A program made the position numbers and the translations under genes. A DNA stretch of 64,000 nucleotides. Source: Carya illinoinensis. Taxonomy: Eukaryota; Streptophyta; Magnoliopsida; Fagales; Juglandaceae. The notes beneath the pieces are model-generated. The model was not told the DNA's origin. It did not search any database and worked only from the letters and a program-made list of their open reading frames with translations. Positions 10,500 through 21,480 of the stretch are shown one piece after another. Every line of letters begins with the position of its first letter. Position 1 is the first letter of the stretch. The stretch is from contig NC_056762.1 in NCBI RefSeq assembly GCF_018687715.1, forward strand, positions 16,930,364 through 16,994,363, written 5' to 3'.

Positions 10500-11690
10500 A
10501 TGAAAATACTAAGTTGGAACTGTGGGGGGCTTGGGAACTCTTGGATAGTTCAAAACCTTCAATGGTTGAACTTGAAAAAGTCTTCATAAAGGAAGAGGTT
10601 GTTGAGGCTCTAAAACAAATGGCCCCTTTAAAGTCTCCAAGACTAGATGGTTATGGAGCATGCTTTTATCAGGCTTATTGGAGTATTGTGGGAGAAGAGG
10701 TAAGTAATGCTATCTTGGCTTTTTTTAATGGAGAGGGCAGCTTGGAGGAAACTGTTAACTGCACCTATATTGCCTTAATTCCTAAATTAGCTAACCCTGC
10801 TATATTGCTAGTGAATTCAGGCCTATCAGCCTATGTAATGTATTATACAAGTTGGTGTCTAAGGTATTGGATAATAAGTTTAAAGGAATCCTTCCTCAGA
10901 TAATTTCAGGCAATCAAAGTGTATTTATTGAGGGAAGACTAATTACATATAATGTGATAATAGCTTATGAAGCTCTCCATACCATGAAAGTAAGGCAAAG
11001 AGGAAGGGTGGGCAGTATGGCACTCAAATTAGAAATGTCCAAAGCCTATGATAGGATTGAGTGGCTGTATTTGCAGGTAGTATTGGAGAAGATGGGGTTT
11101 GCGAAAAGGTGGATTAATTTGATGATGAAATGTGTGTCATCTATGAATTATTCTGTGTTAGTTAATGGTGAGCCAGGGAAGACTATAAAACTCTCAAGGT
11201 GGATTAGACAATGGGACACTATATCCCCTTATCTTTTCATTCTATGTATGAGGGTTTGACAGCTTTGATTAATGTAGCTGAGAGGATAGGGTTGTTAAGA
11301 GGGGTTGTTGTTTCTAGAGGGGGCACTAAAATTAGTTATCTACTTTTTGCAGATGACTGTGTCATCTATGGGATGGCCAAGCTATCTGAATGGCAGCAAA
11401 TACAAAGTTGAAGATATATGAGGGTGCCTCGGGCCAATGCTTGAATTTTCAAAAGACCACTATCTTCTTTAGTTCAAATACTGATCAAGCGTAGCAAGTG
11501 TTTTAGCTTGTGGAAGTTAAGAGAAGTATCTCGGGTTGCCAACCATGGTGGGAAGGGCAAAGTTTACAGAATTCAGAAACCTGAAGGAGAGGGTATGGGC
11601 AAAGATTTCGAATTGGAAAAACACTTGGTTGTCATAGGCTGGGAAAGAAGTTTTGCTCAAAGCTGTTGTTCAAGTAGTGCCAACTTATGC
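10500..11690 (+). pseudogene. LINE ORF2 with endonuclease deleted
   Basis: It begins with the usual endonuclease start, KILSWNCGGLGN, at 10503-10540. Within about 15 codons it jumps to the segment just before reverse transcriptase (VFIKEEVVEALKQMAPLKSP). The roughly 400 residues expected between them, holding the endonuclease catalytic residues, are absent. RT motifs follow: IALIPKLANPA, an MSKAYDRIEW block (11035-11065, with the first catalytic Asp-type position reading LEMSKAYD), and the catalytic LLFADDCVIYG at about 11340-11370. Stops and shifts occur near 10840, 11258 and 11409. It ends at KAVVQVVPTYAI (about 11690), where Tat-like gag begins. Confidence 0.8.
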
Positions 11691-11691
11691 T

Positions 11692-12371
11692 ATAGAGGGT
11701 GGTTTAGAACTCTCCGACCAGGATCAATCAACAGCTTCGAGGAATTGGCCAAGCAGTTCTTAACACAATTTATGCCAAGTAGAAGGTGACGACGCCCATC
11801 GGCATACCTTTTAACAGTTAAGCAGAGAGAAGAAGAGAATCTGAAGACATACCTCACCCGTTTTAATATAGAGAGGTTGACAACCGAAGATCAAGACAAG
11901 AAAATCACTCTAGCCTCCCTCCTGGGTGGGATTTGGCCGCGCAGCCCTTTTATGGTCGAGTTAGCCAGGAGGACCCCATCTACTCTGAGGGAGTTCATGG
12001 ACAGGGCAGATGACTTCGTAAATTCTGAAGATACACTGCAAGCCCTTGTAGACCGGAGAAGAGATGAGCAGAGGGCAGAATGTAAGAACAACCTAGGTGA
12101 CAAGAAACTTACGTCAGGTCATCGGGATAGAAGACAAGAAAGATGACCATAGCACAACAATAGATTGATGTACAATAATCTATATGTGCAAGAAAGGGAG
12201 GAGCCGGATAGAGAGTATTGCCAGTCTAGAGCAGGCAATTGTTATTGTAAATACCACCAGACGGGTTCGCATTGGATAGAAGACTGCATGACCATGAAGA
12301 AAAGGGTCACTAAACTGGTGGGCATGGGAGAGTTAGAGCAAATGGTTGCAAAACGCTCAAAGCCTAAGTGA
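11692..12371 (+). pseudogene. Tat-like gag fragment
   Basis: The C-terminal two thirds of a Ty3 gag. The signature is WFRTLRPGSINSFEELAKQF followed by FLTQFMPSRR, then AYLLTVKQREEENLKTYLTR after one frame change, and FMVELARRTPSTLREFMDRA (to about 12010). A knuckle-like CKYHQTGSHWIEDCMTMKK lies at 12245-12305. The frame shifts near 11789 and 12146. The N-terminus is missing and replaced by LINE sequence. Confidence 0.8.
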
Positions 12372-12639
12372 CGGTATGAATGAGAACACAGCTAGCAAAG
12401 AGAGGACAGCCCAGGTAGGCTACAAGATACTTGTGGCAGCAGTAGAGATGGAGTGCTCTCAAATGATGATAGGGACAGGGCGCCCCGAGGTGAAATCAGA
12501 TGAAGTTTCTCGACCGACGGTAGGATAGGAGAAACATATGGTGAGCAGGTTTCCTGCCCTAGGAATGCAGAGCACTTGGAGAAACCTTACCCATGATAAC
12601 AAAATCAGTCTCGCTTTACCCATAGAAGTGGGATGGAGG

Positions 12640-13262
12640 TCAAGTCTTCACGACATTGCAAAAGGGAAAGGTTAGGGACTGCCCAATCATTAAACACCAA
12701 TGACGAACTATTAGCCTCGTGGGTGCCATGTAAAAAGGTGGGAAAGGTCAAGGACCGCTTGACCTTTAAACACCAATGACGAGTTATCACACTCGCGGTG
12801 CTATGTAAAAAGGGGGCGGAGGTCAGTAGACCACGCCACCCCTAAACACCAATGATGAGCTATCAGCCTCATAGTGCCATGTAAAAAGGTCAGGGACCAC
12901 CCAATCATTAAACACCAATGACGAGCTATTAGCCTCGCAGTGCCATGTAGAAAGGCGAGAAAGGTCAGGGACCGCCAGACTTTTAAACACCAATGACGAG
13001 TTATCACACTCGCGGTGCAATGTAAAAAAGGCGCGGAGGTCAGTAGACCACGCCATCCTTAAACACCAATGATGAGTTATCAGACTCGTGGTGTCATGTA
13101 AAAAGGGTGTGGAGGTCAATAGACCACACCACCCTTAAACACCAATGACGAGAAATGAGTCTCGCGGTGCCGTGTAAAAAGGTGGGAAAGGTCAGGGATT
13201 GTCCGACCACTAAACATGAATGGCGAGCATCAGCCTCGCAGTGCCATGTACAAAGGAAATTC
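12640..13262 (+). repeat. 76-bp minisatellite, about eight units
   Basis: Direct repeats marked by AAACACCAATGACGAG, starting near 12692, 12768, 12844, 12910, 12985, 13061, 13137 and 13212. Spacing is 75-76 bp except for one 66-bp unit. Each unit also holds a short inverted pair around CGAG/CTCG and a GGTCAGTAGACC-like block in alternating versions. As 76 is not a multiple of three, the array is not a protein repeat. It most likely belongs to the Tat-like 3' untranslated region. Confidence 0.9.
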
Positions 13263-13379
13263 CTCGATGGCCAAGTTAATCTTCTCGCTAGGAAGCCCAT
13301 CGCCACCAAAGCAAGGCTTAGGTATTTAAATCTCAACTTTGTACATTTTTATTATACTAACCAATTTTGTTTTTAGTAA

Positions 13380-13600
13380 ACCAACGCCTTTGGGCGAGCA
13401 ACAGCACAAATGCCTATAGGCGAGCAAGAGTCAACTATACATATGCCTCTGGGCGGTCAACTATACATATGCCTCTGGGCGGTCAACTATACAAATGCCT
13501 CCAGGCGAGCAACCATACAAACACCTCTAGGCGAGCAAAAGGACAAACGCTTCTAGGAGAGCAACACGACCAACAACTCTGGGCGAGTAAGTACTTAGCA
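13380..13600 (+). repeat. Second tandem array, about 27-30 bp units
   Basis: About eight degenerate units with the core GCCTCTGGGCGAGCAACTAT. Two central copies (about 13443-13495) are nearly identical. It follows the 76-bp array by about 120 bp in the same Tat-like remnant. Confidence 0.85.
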
Positions 13601-14120
13601 GTCTCAACAGTGCAAAAATACTGTTAAAAAGCACTCAAGGACAAACCGTTTTTCCATGCAATAAACAGTCTCTCAGGCAAACGTCCACAAACTCAAAACT
13701 GAGCTCCACGCTCACACTTAATGTAGTCGAGTACATCTCCCGCCTATCTCTCCAAGCTAAGCCTCTCACCGCTTAGCACGAAACAAACAAAAAGCCAGGG
13801 ATTAGACAAAAAACTAGGGATCGAGCATGATACTAGTGACCAAGTTTCTAAATTTATTTTGCAAATTATTGACTTGAAGATTCTCAAGGCTTTCTAAGGC
13901 TTCACAGCTACCAGAATTTCTTTTTCTGCAAGTTACCTTAATTATGGTTGACTTGAAGACTCCCAAGACAACCAAAAGGCTGAGCTACCAAAGGTCGAGC
14001 CTCATGCACGGTGCAGCGAACTAATAGCAAACCAAAAGGAAGTGAAGACACCCACGCACACTAACTAGCATGGATCCTTGGCAGGGTAGGGAAAAACAAA
14101 AGCAAACGAATGCCCAAGAG

Positions 14121-14594
14121 CTGATGGGGTAAAATGCAAGTAAAAAGAATGCAAAGTATTTAATTTCCCACGTGATTATCACGAAGGAAATTAGCGGGGT
14201 AACTGGAAGGGATATTTGAGTCCCCACAACTTTAGTTAAGAGATAAAATCAAGAAGAGAAAAGACAGATCGACTCACTCTCCTAAGAGCAAACAGACTCA
14301 CTCAGATTCCTAACAGGAGATAAACTCCTACTCCTAGAAGGAAACTGCTTCACATGACTTAGACTCCTATAAGGAAAAGGCTTCACAAGACTAATTAGAC
14401 TTTTATCACTCCAATGAAATAACCTCTATAAATAGCCTAAAAGAGGTAACAAATTCTTAACTCTACTTCCTCTTCTACATACGCTTACTCTCATATTATA
14501 TTTCTGACTTTGGCATCAAAGTTTCCTTAGGACAACCAGTGCTGCCCCTTAATTCGTTGTAGGTGATCCGTGTGGTAGGTGGCGGTGAAACATG
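14121..14594 (+). mobile_element. Probable Tat-like LTR
   Basis: It begins TGATGGGGTAAAATGC and ends GGCGGTGAAACA (TG...CA). Inside are a TATA box (TATAAATA, 14427-14434) and a TTTGGCATCAAAG motif of the kind seen near transcription starts of Tat/Ogre LTRs. There is no second copy in the window, so the boundaries are inferred. Confidence 0.45.
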
Positions 14595-16174
14595 TCCTTA
14601 ACAAATGGTATGATTCGGTTTAAAATGAAAATGGCAAGAATGTCCTTTTCATGTTTCAGTTTTAAGGAAAACAATGGTGTTAGTTTGTGATACTTGTGAT
14701 ACTTGTGATTTGGCTATACCATGTGTTAGAGGTTTTGGATCTTAACAAAATGCTATGATTTGATATTTTGCTCTGTTAAGCTTTGATTTCTTAAGTAATA
14801 TGTTTAAAGTTTGGAGCATGATTAAGTAATGATTTTTCATATTTTTGTACCTATATGTTTCAGCCAAGGCTTAATTTTAAAGTTCCATGTATGTATTTTG
14901 ATATCTCATATTTTTTATGTTATCATGCCATGAATCGAACATGTTATGCTTGATTTTTTCATGCACGACATTTCATGTGTCATATGTCAAGTATAAGAAC
15001 GTATGTCTTATGTCTCAGTACATATGCATTTTGTAGAAGTGTTTTCAAGGAAAAGAGTAAAAAAGTTTTATCACAACCCCAAATGCTAGGATGGGGTATT
15101 GTCCTAGTAGAACTCCTCTACCCCATTCTGGAGTGCTTAAGAATAGAGTGGTAACCCCTAGGTCGACAAAGAACCGTCATCGTGCCTCGAATGGATTCTT
15201 TTTAAAGGATGCTGGAGTGGGGTAGCATTTAAATCTAGTGGGTACCATGGCTAGGCGAGTAACTCGATGAAGTATTGTCATGTTACTATGATATGAATAT
15301 GTTTAAGATGTATTCACCATGGTGTACGGACCATTGGTGGTGCAATAACTAGCAAAAACATGTAGTGCATAAAGGAGCTATGGTGTATCCACATGTGTTA
15401 TAAGGACAAGGCAGTGTGCCTACTTGATATGATATGGATCACATCATATAAATCATGCGATATGATATGATATGTTCTAGATCACGTGATTAAACAAGAT
15501 GCGAATGATGACAAAAGTATGTTTTCTAAAAAGTCAAGGAATTTTGTTACATGTCCTCTGAAAAAGGTCAAGTGCATAAGTAAAGTCTTCAGCCACGTCA
15601 TGTGTCAAGTACATGTGCACGCATGCATTCCATGGTGTGCTGCTTGTATGCTTATGTTAATCATGGTATTTGTGTGCATGCTTGATGAGATTTCTTGAAA
15701 TCATTGTGGTAGTTTCCACTACCATTCCCCTTCCGGAATGGTAGAAGTTGTAACAAGACTAAGATTAGTGAGTCAGGATGATGATCAAGGCTAAGGATGC
15801 GCTCAACTCAGAGAATGAATGGATTCAGTCATTACCTACTTGGAGATAGCTGAGATTAGAAGGATGCCTTAATGATTTCCTTTGTTAAGGCCTTTCTAGA
15901 CAAAACTTGCTATGTTAATACGTACCAAGGAGCTTGATACTGCATTACTGGGAAGTATGATTTTAAAAAGCTATGAATAAAGTTGGGATATTAGTTTTGT
16001 TCTGGTACAACATTTTATGAGATGACCTATTTCGCTGCGATTTATTGCATACTACTAAAAACATTCAAGGAGCATGCATCTTAACGGTCATGTACTAGGG
16101 GTATGTAACTTTGTGTTACATGTCCCGACGTTTCAATCACCGTTCAATCCCAAGTGGGTACTAGGGGCATCACA
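14595..16174 (+). mobile_element. Tekay-like 5' LTR, 5'-truncated
   Basis: Homologous to the 3' LTR of the same element: 14604-15235 matches 24258-24900, and 15240-16174 matches 36478-37397. It ends GGCATCACA and is followed by a tRNA-iMet primer site, so it is the 5' LTR. Its first half is missing at the junction with the Tat-like remnant. Position 15235-15239 (CTAGT) is the uninterrupted counterpart of the Athila insertion point in the other LTR. Confidence 0.85.
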
Positions 16175-16178
16175 GAGG

Positions 16179-16190
16179 TGGTATCAGAGC
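16179..16190 (+). other. Primer binding site, tRNA-iMet type
   Basis: TGGTATCAGAGC, four bases after the LTR end at 16174. It orients the Tekay-like element to the plus strand. Confidence 0.9.
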
Positions 16191-16302
16191 AATTATCTCT
16201 GGGAAAACCCACATGTCACTAGGAAACTGTACCAGAATATAGGTTTGAATTATTAGAAGGTATACACTTGAATTATTAAGTGTAGGCTTATACATGAGGT
16301 AT

Positions 16303-17670
16303 TGATTATGCCTAAAGAATAATGCAATAGTTGTAGTACAGCTTTGAGGTGTCAATTCCACAGAGAAACAAATTAAAAGAATAGTATAGGGAACAAAGAA
16401 ACTAAAGAAAAATATTAAATTATTAATGGAGAACAGAGATTAATTTTAAATACAAATTAAAATAAAGTGACTAATGGAAAAATTCCTCAAATTTGACGAA
16501 CAGTAAAGCGTCGGGAATCCCTTGCATAAATCCAGTATTTTAATTATTATTAATTCATTGAATAACTCAATTTGAAATTCAATTGCCAAAATTTCCAATC
16601 CGAAGATATAGATTTATAAACTAAAATTAAACCAAATGTAACCCTTTGAAAAATCATTTACCACTTTTAAAATACGTAAATTATTATTACTATTGAGAAA
16701 ATCCAATGATGACAATATACTCAGCGAGTGATATTTCAGTAAAGAATTAAATTAATATAGTTAAATAATTGATCCAAATATAATCAAAGAACTAATCCAT
16801 TCAATGGAAAATGCATGACTAAATCCATAAATAGAATAAATTCTATGATTATTTGGAGAAGAAAACATCACCAATGAATTGAGAATGATAAAACAAAAGA
16901 GTTTTAGTAATTGAAAGTCAAATACATAAATTAAAAACAAATTTAAAATACCATCTAATGTGCGAGTTCATCCCTAGCCCTACTTGAGAATTTAGTTACT
17001 CATAAATATAATGGACAACAAAAATCTCAAAAGAAAAATAAAGCAAACAGCAGCCATGAGAATTAATTTTGTCTCTTCATTCTTCAGTCCATCCCCTTGT
17101 GTCTCTCCTCCCCTCAATTTCGTGCTAATGATATACTTATATAGGGTAGGAAAGAAACCCTAATGTCTTCATGATTCCCGTATAAAAAAATCATCTAAAT
17201 TTTATGACTGATCTTGGAAGCCACATATGTGCTTTAGGAGTTTGAACATATAAATCCTTATTAGAGACTAATTTATAACCCTTTAAGATAGCTTTCCAAC
17301 GCATCAATAATCACATCAATCCGATATGTGAATAGAAAGTTACGATTAAAATATTAAAGTATGTGCAAGCTATCTCCTAGCCAATTTCGGACTTAGACTT
17401 CTTACGGTTTCCTTTTGTGATTTTTTTCTTTTTTTTATTCTTGATCCAAATTGGTCTCAAACCCCATGGAATTCCTCATTTGAATTTGACTAGGCTTTGA
17501 CTTGCTCTTTTATAAACTCTAAAATTAAACATAAAAATCTTCTTAGGAGTATCCTAAAGTAAATAGAAACTCAATTCAAGAATACACATTAATTTTTATG
17601 ATCTGTATTTACATTTTAACATTTTAATCCAATAATAGGGTATTTAGAGTGCACTTTCATGCACTCATCA
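16303..17670 (-). mobile_element. Solo LTR, Athila-like, minus strand
   Basis: A 1368-bp LTR with TG...CA ends and perfect 5-bp duplications GGTAT at 16298-16302 and 17671-17675, and no internal region. On the minus strand it starts TGATGAGTGCATGAAAG and ends near a CTCTGTGGAATTGACACC block like the ends of Athila LTRs. The sequence at 57937-58930 is the same family. It is inserted in the Tekay-like element just inside its primer site. Confidence 0.9.
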
Positions 17671-17675
17671 GGTAT

Positions 17676-18547
17676 CAAAGCTTGATGGAAATTGATGTCT
17701 TAAAAGCTAGAATGCATGAGAATATCCATTATAGAATGGGGGCGACATGGATTAGTCGTCCAGAATCACAAAACAGATGCTGGCATGAGGACATAAGTTT
17801 GATCGAATCTAAGTTATGAATTTGGAGACTTTAAGAGGTGAGTTATCTTTTTGATATTTAAAGGTATCAACTTTGCAAATCATCAATAATGATTGCATAT
17901 AAGGTTATAGCATGTGCGCAATTTGGAGAGCGACCTCTATCAGAACTTGAGGTTATAGATTGTGCAAGCTATAGGTATTACTTAAGGATATAGACTAGTC
18001 GAGATGGTTTTGGATCTACTAGAGAGCAATGTTTTAGATAAGATGTGTAAGCTTCTAGTTAGATAGTCACATCTGATCAAACCAAGGTAATAAGTACATA
18101 TATATATGTATATATATACTCTGTTTCGTCTACTTGCTTTATTTACTTACCTTTTGGAGAATCTACCTTCTTCATTCAACTTGGTGAAGTCATTTCGAAG
18201 AAGCTAGTGGTATCTATGCAAGGTATCTTAGAACTATTTCGATGAACTGTTAGACTTATAACTACTGCATGACAACCTCCACTCTTTCTCGAAGAAGATT
18301 TGATTCTTTATAAGTCCTTTGGTGAAGTACGCATGTTGAGCTGAAGTATGATTCCATTCGTTAGGTCAGTTTTCTCCTATCCATAGGAAATATATGAATA
18401 AATTCTAGTTCTTGATCTTTATTCTTGTCTTAAGTCTTATCCTTGTAATGGGTTAATGCTAAATAGGGATTTCTAAGATTAAGATATTGGATCACCCTCT
18501 TAGCATCAAGTCTTAGCTATTATCGTGTTGATATTGTTGGTTGATGT
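17676..18547 (+). mobile_element. Degenerate Tekay-like interior
   Basis: Sequence between two solo LTRs, by position the leader and gag region of the Tekay-like element. No gag motif survives in any frame. Confidence 0.5.
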
Positions 18548-18552
18548 GTAGG

Positions 18553-20818
18553 TGTGATGACCTGCTTTTATGTGTATTTTCACTGAAGGGTTGTTTTTAA
18601 TTTAATTAATATATTAGTTTATTTATTTTAAATTATTGTATTTTAAATTGAGTTTAATTTATTTGATGTTGTGTTTAATTTATTTTAGTCGTTTTACGGT
18701 TTTTAATATCGTTTTCGGCAGATCGATTTTTTGGTTTCCGGAGTGAGGATTGGACCTCATTTCTTGCTTTTCTCTTTTTCTTTTTCTCTTTTTCCTTTTT
18801 CTTTTCTTCTTTTCTTTCCTTTCTTTCTTTTTCTTCTTTTTCCTTCCCGGTTTCTCTCTCCCCGCGCAGCTCTTCTTCCTTTTCTCCTTACCATTGCCGC
18901 CCCTTTGACTGCCCGGTGAGCCGCCGTCCGGCCACCGTGTAGTATACCACCCCCACCATTCTCTTTCCCTCCCACCAGAGATCATCTCCACCAATTTTTA
19001 GAGCCATCGGACCAGCCGTTAGCCGCCACGAGCCCCTGGAAGTCACGGCACCTGCTCTGTTTTTCCCCCTGTCGCCGGTTGCTTTCGTAGCCTAGAACTG
19101 CCGCTCGCCAGTGGCGTGGCCTACACCACCCACCTAGTTTTCTTCCCCTCTCACCGGTGAACATTCCCACCAAGATTCACCTCCATCTGAGCCACCGTTA
19201 GCCACCACGAGCTCCTTCAAGCCACACGGTTTTTCACCGATTCTGGTGTTGTCGCACCACCTCCGGCCACCATCTCTTCACAACTTCTTCCCCTACCTCT
19301 TGCCGACCTAAACCACCCATTTTTGGCCTTGATCCGTTGCTGGAGCAGCTCCCACGAGCTCAACTCTGATTTGAGCTTTTTCCGCTTCCTCCGCCATTTC
19401 CACCGCCAGCCATGGCCAAAACTCGTTTCCTTTAGCTTCATAAATATCTCAAGACCATTCCTTATCAATTTCGTGCCTTGGTTTGTCTCCGTTCGAAAGT
19501 GGGTAATTTATTACCCACGGCCACAGTGTAAATTACACTGTTACGTTGCTTTTCCTCCGCCGTTTGCAACACCGCGAGCTTTCAAAAAATACTGTATAGC
19601 ACTGTAAGTATTTTTCAAACCCTAATTTTAGATTTAAATATATTTTGCTCATACAATAAATTATTTGCTGTTGGTTGGCTGATTCCAGACTGAGTCCGAG
19701 GAATTCGGGGGTCGGATGGATTGAGGACAGAGTTGCTTGATGTGTTGATTTGGATTGGTTGGTTGTCTTATGCCTTGAGGTTGCATTTATATTGCATTTA
19801 TGCGCATTTGATTTTAATTGAGAAAATTGTGTTTTATTGGCGTAAATGGATTTCGGGTGCGTGTGTCTCACGAGCCCAAGCCGGGATGGGTTATTATCTC
19901 GGTGGAGCTCCTCTGGTCACTCGGGAGTGGATAATACTGAGTGACATCTTCTGGGTTGTCGCAGGGCGACGACCGAATTGCACGATATGGTAATGCTGTC
20001 GTGTCGACTCCGTGGTCCCTAGAGTGGCGGGGACTAGAGGATGGCCTGGCCAGGTACGCACTGGGCGTGAGTCTGGGCATCGCTCGTTTAGGTGTCACAC
20101 GCGTAGTCGTTACCTACGGTTTGGCACAGAGCCAGGGTGTGCTGATGATCCCTAGGGGAGATCATGGTGCATGCATAATTGGATCGTTTTTATGGTTTTC
20201 AGATGCGGGCCATTTTCTGGGAAAGTGGTGAAGTTTGGTTTTGAGGTTTTTGATCCATTTTCTGGGAAAATGGTGGTTTGGGCCATTATCTAGGATAATG
20301 GCGAGGCTTGGTTTTAAGCGATATGTTTTTGTGGGCCAAATGGGTTTTTGGCGTGCGTGGAAAAATATGGTTTTACGGGACATGTGCATTGGTTTTTCTT
20401 TCATGCATATTGTTTGAGTTTTATATATTTTTATCTAGTGGTGTTTGGATTTTACTTACCTGCGGCACCATTTCTGGTACCGTAGATTTTGGTGTAGAGA
20501 TCGAGGAAGAGAAGGAGGAGACTGAGCCCAAGGATGCGGCTCCGCTGGAGTTCTGAGTGGAGTTTATGTTTTGTATTTGGCTTTGAAATAATATTTTTGT
20601 TTTGTAATATTTTAATATGTATGTTTTGATCAGTTTTGTATTAAACTAAGAAAAGTTCTGGTACTTAGTTATATGACTTTGCTATCCGCTGCGTGTTTCT
20701 TCGTGCACAATTATTGCTTATACACTTGGCACACGTCGATAGGGTGGTGACCCGTGATGTCATCATCCGGACGTCTTAATTTTCCCGTGTTTGTGCGTGG
20801 GGATTTGGGGGCGTCACA
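18553..20818 (+). mobile_element. Solo LTR, Tekay-like
   Basis: A 2266-bp LTR from TGTGATGACCTG to GGGGGCGTCACA. Perfect 5-bp duplications GTAGG flank it at 18548-18552 and 20819-20823. No primer site or coding region follows, so it is a solo LTR left by recombination between the two LTRs of one insertion. It is homologous to 1367-3418 (opposite strand) and 55211-57215. It contains a pyrimidine-rich block at about 18760-18850 and two adjacent palindromes at 19499-19540. Confidence 0.95.
19499..19540 (+). repeat. Paired palindromes in the LTR
   Basis: GTGGGTAATTTATTACCCAC (19499-19518) is followed five bases later by CAGTGTAAATTACACTG (19524-19540). Both are near-perfect inverted repeats. The pair is also found at 55977-56018 and, on the minus strand, at 2571-2612 with small changes. 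Function unknown; they could be protein-binding sites or RNA structure. Confidence 0.85.
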
Positions 20819-20823
20819 GTAGG

Positions 20824-21480
20824 AGTGATTGGCACTAAGTTTCAAGGAATCATGAATTTTGACTAGCAATGTAGGAGATAATACGAGAATATGTGTGAAA
20901 GCTCATGGTTTTGGGAGATTGTCTATGTACTGCCAAGGTGTGGTAAGAGTTGACTCGGAAAGAGTGAATTTGGTTTAGAGAATGATGTCTCCATGGAACC
21001 TTTAGCTTTAGACATGTTAATAAGGTCACTAAGAGTACGTAACAGAAATGCATCCCCTTGTAATATGATGATTTGGGGAGTTTGTTTTAATGGATATTGA
21101 GGAAACTGTTTGCGATTTGGAGACCCTATTTCATTGGGAGATTGTTATGCCATAGGATGCATCGATGATTATTAAGGGTTAAGGTCATAGAAGCTTGCAG
21201 ATAAGTAAAAGCAATTGAGATAATGGCTTGGATGCTAGTTTTTAGGCATCAATCATGAACAGTGTAATTTGAACTACAAGGCACCAATTCATAGGATCGC
21301 TGGATGTTGTGGATTAATTTGGTGGAATTAAAAGTTCTGATAATGTCTTTGGGGTTGTGAATGACACGAGGTATTGAAAAAAAAAATTTGATTGTGGTCT
21401 TGATCTGGGATTAGTGATACAAGGATAATCACATTATGAACTCTTGAGTGTGATTTTGTTTGGTCTCATTGTGACTAATG
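20824..21480 (+). mobile_element. Degenerate Tekay-like interior
   Basis: Between the solo LTR and the recognisable RT/RNase H fragment. By position it should be gag-pol, but no motif is recognisable in any frame. Confidence 0.4.

Larger units (their letters stand above)
9370..11691 (+). mobile_element. L1-type LINE, internally deleted
   Basis: A plus-strand plant L1-type LINE. ORF1 lies at about 9382-9835 and ORF2 at about 10500-11690. The 3' end is lost at the junction with a Tat-like gag fragment near 11692. The body lacks almost the whole apurinic endonuclease domain and has several frame breaks. Confidence 0.85.
11692..14594 (+). mobile_element. Tat-like Ty3 element remnant
   Basis: A fragment with a partial gag, two tandem-repeat arrays, a leader-like stretch and an apparent LTR. 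PR, RT and integrase are absent. This matches a known feature of plant Tat-lineage elements: tandem repeats in the 3' untranslated region before the LTR. The left end is truncated against the LINE at about 11692. The right end abuts a Tekay-like LTR at about 14595, which is itself missing its start. No target duplication can be tested. Confidence 0.6.

Noticed and set aside
12640..13262. CRISPR-like regular repeats
   Set aside because: The units are contiguous tandem copies without unique spacers, in a plant retrotransposon remnant, and there are no cas-like genes.
12605..13336. Minus-strand frames repeating a HHWCL-like peptide
   Set aside because: They are produced by the 76-bp array. The unit length is not a multiple of three, so the repeat is at DNA level and not a protein repeat.
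16179..16190. tRNA gene at the TGGTATCAGAGC site
   Set aside because: It is only the short primer binding site complementary to a tRNA 3' end. No tRNA cloverleaf surrounds it.
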